Shown here: in pieces, positions 36,269 to 53,449 of the stretch
How positions within the stretch are numbered: position 1 is the first letter of the stretch
How the letters are laid out: every line of letters begins with the position of its first letter
Assembly: GCA_021234155.1 (NCBI GenBank)
Contig: JAJEKV010000045.1
Span: forward strand, 7,983,105 to 8,047,104
From: Isoetes taiwanensis
Taxonomy: Eukaryota > Streptophyta > Lycopodiopsida > Isoetales > Isoetaceae
Direction: 5' to 3'
Length of the DNA stretch: 64,000 nucleotides
Program-made: the position numbers and the translations under genes
Notes under the pieces: generated by a model
The model's database searches: none
The model's input: the letters and a program-made list of their open reading frames with translations, nothing else
What the model was told of the DNA's origin: nothing

Positions 36269-39200
36269 ATGGCCAGTGGAGCCTTCCTATCTGCAGAGGC
36301 AGCTGCCATCTCCGGCAGTACCCCCATCTCTAGAACTGCTCCGGTTCCTTCCTCTTCCTCTGCTGCTGCAGCAGCTGCGGCTGCCGCAGCTTCTAATACA
36401 ACTAATTCTTCTTCCTGTTCTTCTAACCCCTCTGTATCTTCCAAACCCAACAATGGGGACGAGTTTTGGGTCGACCAATGGAGCTCCCTTGCCTCTTCAG
36501 AAATGTTGCTGCTGGATGTTCCTATGGCTATGGAGGATGTGTTGCTCACGCCGGCGGCAGGGTCCAGGGCTCGACTAATGGCAGCAGCAATAGTGCTCCT
36601 AGAGCAGCTGCTGCGGACTTAGCCTCAATGTGCTTGGAGCTCAGTTTTGCAGGAGGTGGTCTTGGTTCTGAATTTTGTGGAAACAAGTCTACTCGTTTAG
36701 TCTCTAAGGTACATTGGGGTAGGCAGAAATCTTATAATGGTAAAACATAGTCCAGTAGCAGCTATGGCAGTGCAGGATGTCATGCAATCTTCTTCTTATA
36801 GTGGCATTTGGGGCTCCCTTGAAAAAAAGCTTCAGAAAAAACTTACTGGTGCTGAAGATTTGCCTTTACATTCTTAGAAAGCTTGGCAATAAAGGAGAAT
36901 GGGAAAAAGCTCTTAAGAGTTTTGAATGGATGGTTATGCAGGGAAAGGGTTCGTGGGCAATGGAGCAAATTGGCTAGTATTATGATCAGCACACTTGGAA
37001 GGTTAGGAAAAGTTGAGATTGCAGAAAAGGTGTTCTACAAAGTTAAAGCAGCTGGCTTTGGGGACAATGTGTATGTTTATTCTGCATTGATTAGTGCTTA
37101 TAGCCGTTGTGGTAAATGTGTTAAAGCTCTGGAAGTTTTTGAATGCATGAAAAGGTCAGGATGCAAGCCGAATCTTATAACTTATAATACAATTATTGAT
37201 GCATGTGGAAAAGGTGGTGTGTAATTTGTCCAAGGCATTAGAATATTTGAAGAGATGCAAAGAGGAGGTGGGGAGCCAGACCGCATCACCTTTAATTCCT
37301 TGATTGCTGTTTTGTGGAAGGAATTTTGGGAACAGGCACAGCGGCTCTTTTAGAAATGCAGCAAAGAGGCATTGAGCAGGGATATATTTTGTCATACAAT
37401 ACTCTTGTTGATTCTTTCTGAAAGGTGGCCAGGTGCAACTCGCTGCTTCCATGGTTCCCATCATGAGATTAAACTCGATCATCCCAAATGTAGTAACATA
37501 TAGTACATTGATAGATGGATATGCAAAAATGGGATGTTTTGATGAGGCAATTAGCTTGTACCATGATATGAAAGCTATGGGTATTTACCCTGACAGGGTA
37601 TCTTATAATAATTTACTTGACATTTATGCAAGGTTAGGCAAGTTTGTGGATGCCCTTGCTGTCTGTGATGAGATGGAGAAAGCTGGATGGAAGAAAGATG
37701 TTGTAACTTATAATGCTTTACTTGATTCTTATGGTAAACAGGGAAAGTACAAAGAAGCCAAAAATATGTTTGACAGGATGAAGGAGGAGAAGATAGCCCC
37801 AAATGTACTCACTTATTCTACTCTAATTGATGGGTTCGCAAAGGGAGGATTTCATGAAGATGCAATGAGACTGTTTCAGGAGTTTAAACAGGCAGGCTTG
37901 AAGCCAGATGTTGTTCTTTATAGTGCTTTAATTGATGCGCATTGCAAAAATGGATCCGTTGAAGGCATTAGCTCTGCACCGAAGAAATGAACAACCGTGG
38001 ATTCAACCTAATGTTGTCACCTACAATTAGCTCATAGATGCATATGGTAATATGTCTGGTATGGCCATTTCTTCTGTCCCATGCAGCAATATTGTTTTTG
38101 ATGTTGAAAGCCAGCCACAATACTGAACCCTTAAACTTTATGCTGGGAAAGAAAATTTAATTTAGCTTTTGGATGTAAGAACAGTTTGGTAGGTCAGACG
38201 ACATTATAAACATAACTATCTGTGAACCCATCATACACTCAACATCCATCTACTATCTTGGAAGATTGTAAAAGGACCTGATGTTCCTAAATACTCCCTC
38301 CACTTTCCGGCATCATATCACAGATGATTACATGAAAGCTTCTGTATAGAAAACACAAGCCTGAAATAAATTCATTGGGAAGATCCATTTCTTTTTCCAG
38401 TTTCATGACACACGATTGATGGATGCAGGATCAAGAGTTGTTGTGTACATTGGATACACCAAAAGAAAAGCAAGGACATATGGTTGCTGCTGCAAAGATT
38501 TTCCATGAGATGCAGCGTTTTGGGGTGAAGCCAAATGTAGTAACATTTTCTGCCATTCTGAATGCATGCAGGTAAGGTCTAGTGAGGGGGTTGTATCCGT
38601 TCTTGATGTATAGTCACGATGTTCCTACTGTTCTTCTCATTATGCTGAGTTCTTTCCTTTTTGAACCCCTTTGAAATATGGCTATGTAAATTCTAATCTG
38701 AGTATAAACAGTCGATGTGGATCTTTTGAAGAGGCATCAACTTTGCTTGAAACAATGCGGTTATTTGATGGTCGGGTATATGGTGTTGCGTGTGGTCTGT
38801 TAATGGGCCTGCGGAATCATGTCTGGGGTCAGGCCGAGCTGCTTTTTGACCAGATAACAATTTTGGGGCATAACACTGCTGCCGCGTTCTACAATGCACT
38901 TACTGATATGCTATGGCACTTTGACCAGGTATGTGATGGTCTATGCTCTCATTCTGGTGCAAATATTGTCATGTGGGCTTTTAGCATTAATATCAGTGAT
39001 GGAGCATTATAAAACACTTATGTGAATTGTGGATGCATAAATCTGTTCTCTGCATGCAGTGGTTTACTCAGTCTTTGCACGCATATGTTGTAGTTAACCT
39101 GCTCACTTTATGACAGAATTGGGAATTTGTTATCTTCATGAAGTTTGTTGCGTAATGCTGCTAATATAACTTGACACCCCAATTCATAATAGTTGTAGTT

Positions 39201-39802
39201 ATAGTGATAGTACTGCTGTTTTTATGTTTCCTTCAAGGCGAAAGTTGTTGAATGTAATTTCTCACAGAGAGCTGGAGCTCAAGAAGTAGTCACAGCTGCC
39301 AAGCACCGTCGAGTTTGGGAGAAGGCATGGTGGCATTCTGGCCAACAGTTATGTCTGGACCTCCATCTTATGTCAGTTGGTGCAGCCCAAGCCATGCTCC
39401 ACATGTGGCTTTTACATATTCATTCCATTATTGGCCAAGGTCATGATCTGCCAAGGTCTTTAAGGTGGGATTCATTTGGTGCCAATGTAGTACTTTTCAA
39501 AACTCCGTCCTCAGAATTAACTTCGTTTATTTCCTTGCAGCATATTAACAGGCTGGGGAAGACATAGCAAGGTTCAGGGTGACTGCGCTGTTAAAAGGGC
39601 TATAGAGGCACGTTTACTAGAGATAGGTGCCCCTTTCCATGTTGCAAAGTTCAATGAGGGTAGGCTTGTTTCTGCTGGTCATACTGTAGGAATGTGAATG
39701 ATGCACAAGAAGACATTAAGCCTACTAGTGCTTCATGACATAAGGAATCAGGCAGGAAAGCAAGAACATGTTACTGCTCTATTAGCTGGTGGATCATGCT
39801 AG
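36269..39802 (+). pseudogene. GUN1: GUN1-like PPR-SMR gene with disrupted frame
   Basis: GUN1 is a chloroplast PPR protein with a C-terminal SMR domain, acting in plastid-to-nucleus signalling. The N-terminus is Ala/Ser-rich, as in a transit peptide, followed by NKSTRLVSKVHWGRQK. About ten PPR repeats follow (for example [26 protein letters not shown]). The C-terminus has CLDLHLMSVGAAQAMLHMW, ILTGWGRHSK and GAPFHVAKFNEGR, matching the GUN1 SMR region. Inferred exons are 36269-38046, about 38429-38571, 38712-38928, 39268-39464 and 39541-39802; most junctions have GT/AG and correct phase. Frame breaks lie near 36600, 36750, 36850, 36970, 37220, 37350 and 37970. Stops replace an expected Ser near 38028 and a Trp (TGA) near 39696. 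Either this is a pseudogene or the assembly carries errors here. Confidence 0.87.
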
Positions 39803-42020
39803 TGAGAGACTGCCACTTTTTCTGTTAATCTAATGTGTATATTGTTCTACGCTGGCAATTTTGTTAATCTGAGACCTGGCCAGAGTTTACTATGCTGATT
39901 GACACTGATTCGCGAAGTATATATGGATTCATTGTGAATATGTTGGATGACTTATTTATCATGGCCAGGTGAAAGTGCCTACTTTTGCACTGGGGTGACA
40001 GATAAACTGACCCAGTTTAGTTTAGCTGACTTAATCTAGTGGGCTACAGGAATGAATGCAATAACCTAAGGGACGACGTGATTATCTTGCAGAGTTAGCC
40101 TGATTATTATAACAGTGGCAGGTTTCGTGATTTCAACAAGCTGCGCTTGGTGGGCCGGGATCCAAGGGTCAAAGATCCAGGACATTCTAAGCAGGATTAG
40201 GACCAAAAGCAATTCGATCAACACAAAAAATGATGAATAGCTCAAAAAGAGTTCAACAATCCAATATGATCCAGCGGGTCAAAAGTTCATAGTCCACTCT
40301 ACCTCAGCCACACAAGATTTGATAAAAATGCCCGAACAACAAATTTTGGCAGATGCAGAAAGGAAAGGCAAGAAGTTGATAGAAGAGAAGATACTTTTAT
40401 GGTCTGCCAAATTACAAGCATCTTGAAAGAATTTAAGGCAATTAACAATTTTCTCTCACAAATTAAGCACAATGGACAAAACAATTAAGCTACTAGGTTT
40501 CCCAACCAGTGTGTGCCGAGTTCCTAGGAACACTAGCATTCTACCTGTTGAAATCAAGAATTTCCAATAGAGAAACAAAATTCCAGGAAATTTTCCGTTC
40601 AAAATCCGTGGATTTCTTTATATTTTTTCGGATAGGCCACTTCCGCCTAGCATAAATTATATAGGAAATATACTTGTTGGGTTTTTAGAGTTTGTCCCAC
40701 ACTGTTCCCAACTAACATTTCGATGTACTTGTGGGCTTGTTTTTTTGGCAAAAAGTTTTAAGGCCATTGGATCTGCCTTTGTCTGGGCCGTCGGTCTGCT
40801 TGCTCTTTTGTCTGGGCTTGCCCGGTAGCAGATAAGAACATGGCGGGTTTGATTTTTGATGGGATTTCGTGATGGCTTGATTGCTCTTCTGAAGCAGGAA
40901 GCAAAATCTAGGTTTTGGTTCGCCGATTTAGATTTAGGGCGATTCACTGGATTTTGGCTGGTTGAGTTGCTCAGTTTGAATCACTAATTTGCAATCGGGG
41001 CACTGCCTTTACCTCTTTAATCCTCTTCTTTGCCTCTTTTGGGATTTGGCTCCCAATTATGGTTTTGGTTGGTTGAATCACTAGATTTGAACCTGGATTC
41101 AAATCATTGATTTGCAATCAGGCCTTGTAGAACCGATCTCGTTTGATCGGCTTCGGGCTTAACTTCTCCCTTTGCCCATCTTTGGCATGCACTTGGACGG
41201 TTTTGGCCAGCAACAGAGGAGTGGGCCATCTGGGCAAGAAAGAGAGGATTCAGAGGATTCAAGCAGTCTTTTGAGCAAGAAATGGTTGATTCGACTGTAT
41301 TTTCTTCAAGAAGCAAGTTTGTCGTGCCTTTTCAATGGTTTAATCAATGGCTGGCGGATTTTTAATTTTACAAAACTGAACCGATTAGAGTCACTGAACC
41401 GATTAGATTAGAATAGCAATCCAAATAGTGCACAATTATGATGATTACACTATTCAAATAATATTAATCAAGTTACTAGAGTTGACTTGATTTTAAATAG
41501 TCTTGACTGAGTCATTGTAACAAATTGTTCTATGAGATGCAACCATAAAAGCCCTCCTCCTAAATCATCAATGTGATGAAATATCTTTTAGATGTTAACC
41601 TTCTAGCCCACACATGTCTGTGTAAATCAAATCCAACATACCACTTACTCTTTTATTCAACTTTCAATATGTTCATTTAACATGCAACTCTCCATGATAA
41701 ATGTTTTAAATTTTCTTTAGAGGCAATAATTATTCCTTCCTTTGTCATGAGCTCCATGTCCAAAATGGATCATGAAGGGATAATCAAACAACTGTTAGCA
41801 TCTACAAACTAGAATGGACTAAGGTAGCGGCCCTATAGTTGTTGTGCAACATTCTCATCCACTTCTAGGCTTAACAAGCTTCACCTACAATGAACCCATC
41901 AAGCTAGAAGTGTAGATAAGCTGGCCCTGAAAAGCAAATAGTCTCTGTCTCTTCCACAAGTATCAGCATATCCAACCCTTGGCTATATGAATAGCTAGTT
42001 CATCTCTTTATCAGTGCTTC
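39803..42020. other. No recognisable gene
   Basis: About 2.2 kb downstream of the GUN1-like locus. Frames are short on both strands and I see no domain. It probably includes the 3' UTR and intergenic DNA. Confidence 0.4.
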
Positions 42021-42029
42021 CATCAACCG

Positions 42030-42360
42030 TAATGAGGTTTGAAATGTCTCTCTAAATCTGTCCCATATCAGTTGAATGTTCAGATAATAGATCATAAAAT
42101 GTATGTTCTAGAGTTTCTTCAGCTCTCTCACAGAAAGGATAGACTAGATTTACATCATATCTGAATTTATGTACCACCCTGTTCACCCTCAGAGACTTAT
42201 GCACAATCTGCTTAGTAAATCTTTGGTGGCAGTGAGCTCTTCAGTATACTGAACAATTCCTCTCTACTCGCATTACCTTTCCATTTACTTGACAAAGAAA
42301 GAACTCCATCCTGGATAGCTAATTTGTAGCACTAAGAAACAAAACGACCTTGCAAACAAA
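42030..42360 (-). pseudogene. LINE zf-RVT fragment
   Basis: On the minus strand the sequence reads FTKQIVHKSLRVNRVVHKF, then YPFCERAEETLEHTFYDLL. This is the C-x-x-C/H-like tail (zf-RVT) found after the reverse transcriptase in plant LINEs. Neighbouring RT sequence is not visible, so only a fragment remains. Confidence 0.6.
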
Positions 42361-44220
42361 TATTGTTCTACTGAGTAAAACTCGTCCATGATGTGCACAT
42401 TGCAAGATAAGAGAAATAACGTGGTTCCATATTCCCATATCATGTTCCTTCAATGGAACGATATCATGAACACATGCCAAGGAACTGATTGTCATGATTG
42501 GTACTAGTTCTGAACAAACTCGAACCTACTTGTTTCAACCTCCTATGTACCAACACATCTACAAAAGAAGACACATGCTTAAGCACTCCGTGTCTGTTGA
42601 GCAAACTTTGGTGCTATTGATTTTTGTTGGACCCCGGGGATTTCATCTAGGCACATGGGGATACCTCGTAATGTGCGTAAGGGGTCTGAGAAAACCCTGT
42701 ATACACGACTTTTGAGGTCAAAACCCCTACATACGTAAATAGGAAAACCGGTTTCTCACCCCCCGCAGATATATACGCCCCGACTATGTTACGTTTTATA
42801 CCCCTACCCCATCTTGTACTTGAGTTTGTGCCCAGCCTTATTCCTGAGAGAAAAATGGTTTGTGGAGAAGGAAAAAAATTTCACAATGTGTTTTATAGGA
42901 CAGATACATCTATCTCTTAAGATGCAAGAATTTTCATTACATGTGTCCCTTTCTGGCGAATAAATAATGAACATTGCGGGATCATTGTAGTTGTAAGAAT
43001 GTATAGGGTTGTAGACGAGGGTTGGAGAATGCATATGGGTTTTAGGAATGTCTAATCTATTTGAAGGTTAAACTAGTGGATTGTTTTCAAATTGTAGTTT
43101 AGTGGTAAAGTACTAGGGATATTTCAGCTTGAAAACATGGTGCATATGGATTTAGGAATGTCTAAATGGATTATGGAATAAGGAAGGTTAATATGGAATG
43201 GAATGTGTGCACGTTAGGATGCATGCAAAATGTTATCATTCCTAAAGAGGATATCATGCATGGCACGGATTTAAAAGGGGCAGAACCTGCATGCAAATAA
43301 TTCCTGAAAAGCAACTTTCCAACAAAATTATTGATATCTTATCATAATATACATAATTATGCTGCCAAGATAATCTGTACACACGTCTTCATGTATTCCT
43401 TAAAATAAATTATGTTCATAAATCAGCAACAGCATATGAACCAAGTTTTTGTCCATGTATTTGAGTCTGGCCAATACATCATATCTGACCAGTGAATAGT
43501 ATCCTAAAGACTATTTAGGAGTTTGAGAACGATGTCCGCAAATATAAGACATCTATAGAAGTGAACCATGTCCGCAAATATAAGAGATCTACAGAAATAT
43601 ACATCTTATTCTTAACAATCTTATGGCCTGGCATACACAAAGTTTCACTATCAGCCATACTACAGCATTTATATTAGCATATTAAATGGCATTTCTGCAT
43701 TAAAACCCATCCGCCATATAACCTAGCTGTCCACCATTTATTTCTGCTTATAAACATCATACCATATTGCTGCATTATGCGTAGTCCAGACACCTACAAC
43801 CATTTTGATAGCATTATCCTACATCTGAGCTAAAAATATCCAATCTGAGGTCAGCATTTATGCCTTAACCAGCATAAAGTAAGTGCTTCCAGACCTTGTA
43901 GTTTAGATTTAACCCAGCACTCCCAATCTAAACAATCATACTGACCCATGAACTCTAGATGGTCATTAAAAAAATCATTATGTCTTCTGCTATCATTAAC
44001 ATACAACAGCCAGTCAACCGATTATATGCTATCATGCATGCAGCTATATGTAGCACAATAACAGAGGGTTACTTTTAGATTTTTATACGCTTTTTCACAT
44101 GGTTTTTCTATGATTTCGTTGTTGTATTCGTTGAGGTGTACTAAATAGTATTTCTAGAGTGCACCCTTTATGGGCCGTTGATTTTCGTTGGTTGGAACAA
44201 TCCGAGGGTTGTTGTCTTTC
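42361..44220. other. No recognisable gene
   Basis: Noncoding-looking sequence. It contains a repeated phrase, ATGTCCGCAAATATAAGA, at about 43530 and 43568. A CCCCGGGGATTTCA motif near 42632 resembles one in the opposite orientation near 51203, possibly a shared small repeat. Confidence 0.4.
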
Positions 44221-44224
44221 TCTG

Positions 44225-44412
44225 CATGTGTTTGTGCATGAACACTGCGCATGTGTATGCATGTGCATATGCACATGCATGCGGCATGTGTGTGCATGGC
44301 ATGTTCATGTGCATGTGCATGTATATGCATGTGCATGTGTATTGATGCATGTGCATGTGCAAGTACAAGTGCATGTGCATGTGTGCATGTGTGTGCATAT
44401 GCATGTGTACTT
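44225..44412. repeat. TGCATG-rich low-complexity tract
   Basis: About 190 bp of alternating purine-pyrimidine sequence built from TGCATG and TGTGCATG variants. Long frames on both strands here (His/Met- or Cys/Met-rich) are artefacts of the repeat. Such tracts can adopt Z-DNA. Confidence 0.9.
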
Positions 44413-44801
44413 GCCCTCTTAGATTCTTATTGCGAGGGATTTTACTACCACCCGGATGGATTTTTGCTCACACTTACAAAGGTATTTGTTTTTAATGTTT
44501 CTTAGGTTAGCAAATGTTTTTTACAAGGTATTGGTTTTCCTCGATTCTACAATGTAGTGTTTTAAAAAACCCCCTTTTGTTTCCTTCCTAAGATTTGTTC
44601 CGGATTCAAGTTTAGGTCCTGTTTGCTTCAACTCTTGGATGGTTGCCGGATTGTTCATAGCGACCACCTTTAGCTTCAATCAACAAACGGATTCTTATGC
44701 ACAATAAACGGGATTATTCCATGCCCTTTTCCATGTCACCGCAGTCGGTCAAGCAAGGGCCACAAGAATGCATTTATATTGTAATTTTGGAACTTTAATC
44801 A
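44413..44801. other. No recognisable gene
   Basis: About 390 bp between the TGCATG tract and the large inverted repeat. I see no gene or element ends in it. Confidence 0.4.
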
Positions 44802-45841
44802 AACCATAAGGTGAATCATGTATTACCTTTAAGCTAGAGATGGAGCATCCAAAATCATATGGATTGATAAACAATGGTGTCATTGTGAAAGAGAAATAGT
44901 TATAAATGAAGTAACAATATGTCGATAATAGCAGGGGTTTTCTTTGTGTTGCAAAGGCCAAAAATTTTTTTTTTTTTTGTTAACATCCAACATATAAAAT
45001 TAAAATCCCCAATACATAACAACCAACACACAACAACCATTGACATTAACAACCAACACATAACTACCATTGACATTAATTAACACAACCATTGGGTCCA
45101 ACACATTTAAATTAAAATCCCCTTAAACCCCCTTTGGTTTGGGTGCATATTCACACGGGGGGGGCGTAGGCGGCGAGAGCCCTCATAATTGTATTTTGCG
45201 TCTGAAATCAACACCATATAGTATTAAAAGCGAAATCTTATAGTATTTTGCGAATCTTGTTATACAATATAGCAAATTTTGTACTTGCATACCCCACAAA
45301 AGCGAGGAACTTTACGCGGTATAGATTAAGGAATAAGGGGGTGAATATGCCTATCCAACACTCTGGTTTGCGGGAGTCACCCCCGTGTGAATATGCACCC
45401 AAACCAAAGGGGGTTTGGGAGGATTTTAATTTAAATGTGTTGACCCAATGGTTGTGTTAATTAATGTCAATGGTAGTTATGTGTTGGTTGTTAATATCAA
45501 TGGTTGTTATATGTTGGTTGTTGCGTATTGGGGATTTAATTTTTATATGTTGAATGTTAATGGTTTGTTTGCCCAGGTGTGACAAAAAATTTTAGAATTC
45601 AAACCAGGAAAAAACTAGAATTCATTTGAGGCTTTCATCACCTGTAGCTTTTGAATTTGATCCCATTATTCTGAAAGTCATAAAGTTTGCAACACAAAGA
45701 AAACCCCCTGTTATTATGCGACATATTGTTACTTCCGCTACAACTATTTCTCTTTCACAATGACACCATTGTTTATCAATCCATATGATTTTGGATGCTC
45801 CATCTCTAGCTTAAAGGTAATGCATGATTCACCTTATGGTT
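44802..45841. repeat. Large foldback: long inverted repeat, 1.04 kb
   Basis: The left arm (44802 to about 45164) and the right arm (about 45378-45841) are reverse complements with roughly 94% identity by eye. They start AACCATAAGGTGAATCATG and run to GGTGCATATTCACACGGGG. The spacer is about 210 bp. The right arm has about 105 bp with no counterpart; in the left arm that place holds a T-run (about 44967-44979). No transposase frame is present and no clear target duplication flanks it. It may be a foldback or MULE-type non-autonomous DNA transposon, and a transcript would form a long hairpin. Confidence 0.88.
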
Positions 45842-46309
45842 GTGTTAATGGTTGTGTTATCAGCGACCATCTGGTCCTATATATCAGAGGTCTATACGTC
45901 CCCTCAAAGCTACAACACCATACACCACAGGTTCCGAAAAGCAATCTTCATTCATTCTATTTTATCCATGTATTTAATTTATTTTTAACATCCTTAAGAC
46001 TGGCTGCAGTAAGCCCTAATCATACATTACCCAGGCAACAAATATATGCTCTAATGCATGCCAAATATACGCAATGCCGCTCTAGCTATCTCAGCATTTA
46101 GGCTCATTATGGTCTCTACATAATTATTAGAGAGCCTAATCTGCCATATGCTATTGTCTCCATCCATTATTCTATTCACAACTATTTGGTATCATACAGC
46201 CAATATCTAGTGTCAGGTCTGCAACTAGGCAAATGACAGATTTTACATAGGCCACTATCTCATTTGCACAATCTATTTATAAGAATATGCATGCATTATT
46301 ATAAGCTGC
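45842..46309. other. Region beyond the last recognisable GDH exon
   Basis: The final exon of glutamate dehydrogenase would be expected here on the minus strand, but I could not find its conserved end. No other gene is visible. Confidence 0.45.
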
Positions 46310-46992
<683 letters not shown>

Positions 46993-47074
46993 CTAGAAAG
47001 CAACAGGCCAAATCAGTACCATTCCAACATCATCTTAGTATGCAGGGTAACAAACAAAAATTGGTAACAAACAA

Positions 47075-50184
<3,110 letters not shown>

Positions 50185-50377
50185 CTGGATCGACCTAAAA
50201 TTACAAGTACTTTGTTTGATCACATTTGTTAACTGTGGATAGGACACATTGAATTGTAATTAATGAAGATCTAAAGACTTTGTTGTTCTGAAGATTTAGC
50301 AACACATGGAAATAAAACATAACTCTTCAAAGTTAAAACAGTCAAACTCTTCAGAGTTAAGACAGTCAGAGGGATTA

Positions 50378-51399
<1,022 letters not shown>

Positions 51400-53010
51400 A
51401 CTTGAGTTCTATCACACCTCTGTTCATCATTTCCCTGATGAAATGCATTTCCATTTCTATATGTTTTGTTCTTTCATGTATAACTGGATTCTTCGTCATA
51501 GCTATACAACTTTGATTGTCACACAATGAACTTTCTTTTGTATGATCCCCAATTCATTCAAGAATCTCCTGCTCCAAATTATCTCCTTAGCTGCTAAGGT
51601 TGTGGTTGCATACTCTGATTATGCTGTTGATAATGTTATGGATGATTGCTTCTTTGTTCTCCAGCATACAAGACCTCCACCAAACATCAATGTGTATCTA
51701 GAAGTTGACTTCCTCTCGTTCAAGTCTCCACATTAGTCTGCATCTGCATAAGCCTTTAACTCCAAGTCATCTCCACAGTAAATAATACCTGTTGTTTTTG
51801 TCCCCCTTAGAAAGCTTAGTACCTTTTTTACTGCCAGCCAATGTTGTTTCCCTGGATTACTATTGTATCTGCTTAAAACATTCATAATAATGTTATGTCA
51901 GGTCTGGTATTATTGGCAATGTGTAATAAACTTCCAACCAAATGCCTATATGGTATCTTTGTCATTTCTTATCTTTCTTTGTCGGTCTTGGGACATATAT
52001 TCTTCAACAAGTTAGCTCCAACTATCACTGGTATTTTCACTACATTGCAATTCTGCATGTTGAATTTTTCAAGTAGAGAGTCTATGTGTCTTTCTTGATT
52101 GAGAGGTATTCTTTTGTTTGCTCTGTGCCTTTTAATTTGTATCCCCAAAAAATTGGATAACTCACCCAAATCTGTCATTTTGTATATTTCTTTGAGTATC
52201 TCCTTGCATTGTTTGAGTATGTTCATGCTATTGGCTGCCAGTACACAATCATCTACATAGATGGCCATTATGCAATAATCCGTTCCCCTTTAAGAACATA
52301 GACATTTCCATCATTTTCTAATTTTGCAAGACCCTGTTCTTTTAGATATTTATCAATACACCTATACCATTGCCTGGGGGCCTGTTTTAGCCTATAAACA
52401 GCCCTCTTCAATCTTCAGACCTTTGTTTTTTCATTTTCATATCCTTGTGCTTGTTTCATGTATATTTCCTCTTCTAACTCTGCATTTAAAAAAGTTGTGC
52501 ATATGTCCATGTGATGTAACTCCATATTCAATGCATTTGCCATTGCAATTATCATCCTAATACTGGACATTTTTACCACTGATGAATATGTTTCTTCGAA
52601 ATCAACACCTTTCTTTTGTGAGTATCCCTGGGCCACCAATCTAGCTTTGTGCTTTGGGCTTCCATCAACATTTTGTTTAAGTTTGAATATACATTTATTC
52701 CCAATTGCCTGCTTTCCCTTTGGCAGATCTGTGAGTTCATAGGTTGAGGTCCTTTCAAAGGACTCCATCTCTTCATTCATGGCCTCTTTCCATTCCTCAC
52801 GTTTAAAACCATTTATTGCATCTTCAAATGTCTCTGGTACTCCTGCTTCTACTATCATTAAAGCTTCTATTATGTTTTCAGAATGTCTTTCTATTCTGAC
52901 ACTTTTCTCATTTTCTTTTCTTCCGTATAGATCTGTGTTGAACATTGTAGCGCTCCAATTTAGTGATTGTGACTTCTGTAACCTCTTTGTTGAATTCAAA
53001 CTTCTATTCT
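51400..53010 (-). pseudogene. Copia RT-RNase H fragment (copia 3)
   Basis: On the minus strand, from right: RT start WKEAMNEEMESFERTSTYEL (52780), FEETYSSVVKMSSIR, MDICTTFLNAELEEEIYMKQ, then AIYVDDCVLAANS (52220) with the YVDD catalytic motif, DLGELSNFLGIQ, and RNase H parts ending CDNQSCIAMTKNP and HERTKHIEMEMHFIREMM (51430-51520). The end breaks off after VIELKYIN at about 51410, before the terminal QLADILTK region. No integrase, gag or LTR is present. Frames shift near 52290 and 52000-51740. It belongs to a different copia family from copia 1 and copia 2. Confidence 0.9.
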
Positions 53011-53034
53011 TAAGACATTTAGTGTAGATTGAGT

Positions 53035-53310
53035 AGGATTGATATGCAAGGGCATTTTGGTAATTAAGTTTGGTGTAAATTGATCAAACTTGATATTGAT
53101 ATGTAGTGGCATTTTGGTAATCAAGTTTGGTGTGTAAGGATATTTTAGTAATTAAGTTTGGTGTGTAGGGGCAAATTGGTAATTTGTTTGTATGTGTATT
53201 TTACTTAGTGTATTTATTTGAGCCAAGGGCATTTTGATAATTTTGAAACTCATAAGGGCAATTTGGTAATTATATAAACTTATTGGGGCATTTTAGTAGT
53301 TTTCCATTCA
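53035..53310. repeat. Degenerate GGGCATTTTGGTAATT minisatellite
   Basis: About eight loose copies of GGGCATTTTGGTAATTAAGTT-type units spaced roughly 30-60 bp apart, beginning right after the copia RT fragment. Confidence 0.75.
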
Positions 53311-53449
53311 ATTTATCCGACAGGTAAGCCATTTTTCTCCAATATCCCTCCCTTTTTATTCATATTTCTCAAGAAGTTTGACCTCTATTTTCCCTCGGTG
53401 CTCCAGAGGTAAATTCGTAAATGATGCCAAACCATCTTAAGAAACCTGA

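Noticed and set aside
44095-44505. His/Met- and Cys/Met-rich frames on both strands
   Set aside because: They arise from the TGCATG low-complexity tract and are not conserved proteins.
44802-45841. Large inverted repeat as a CRISPR-like or prophage structure
   Set aside because: The window is plant nuclear DNA; there are no regularly spaced short repeats, only one foldback pair.
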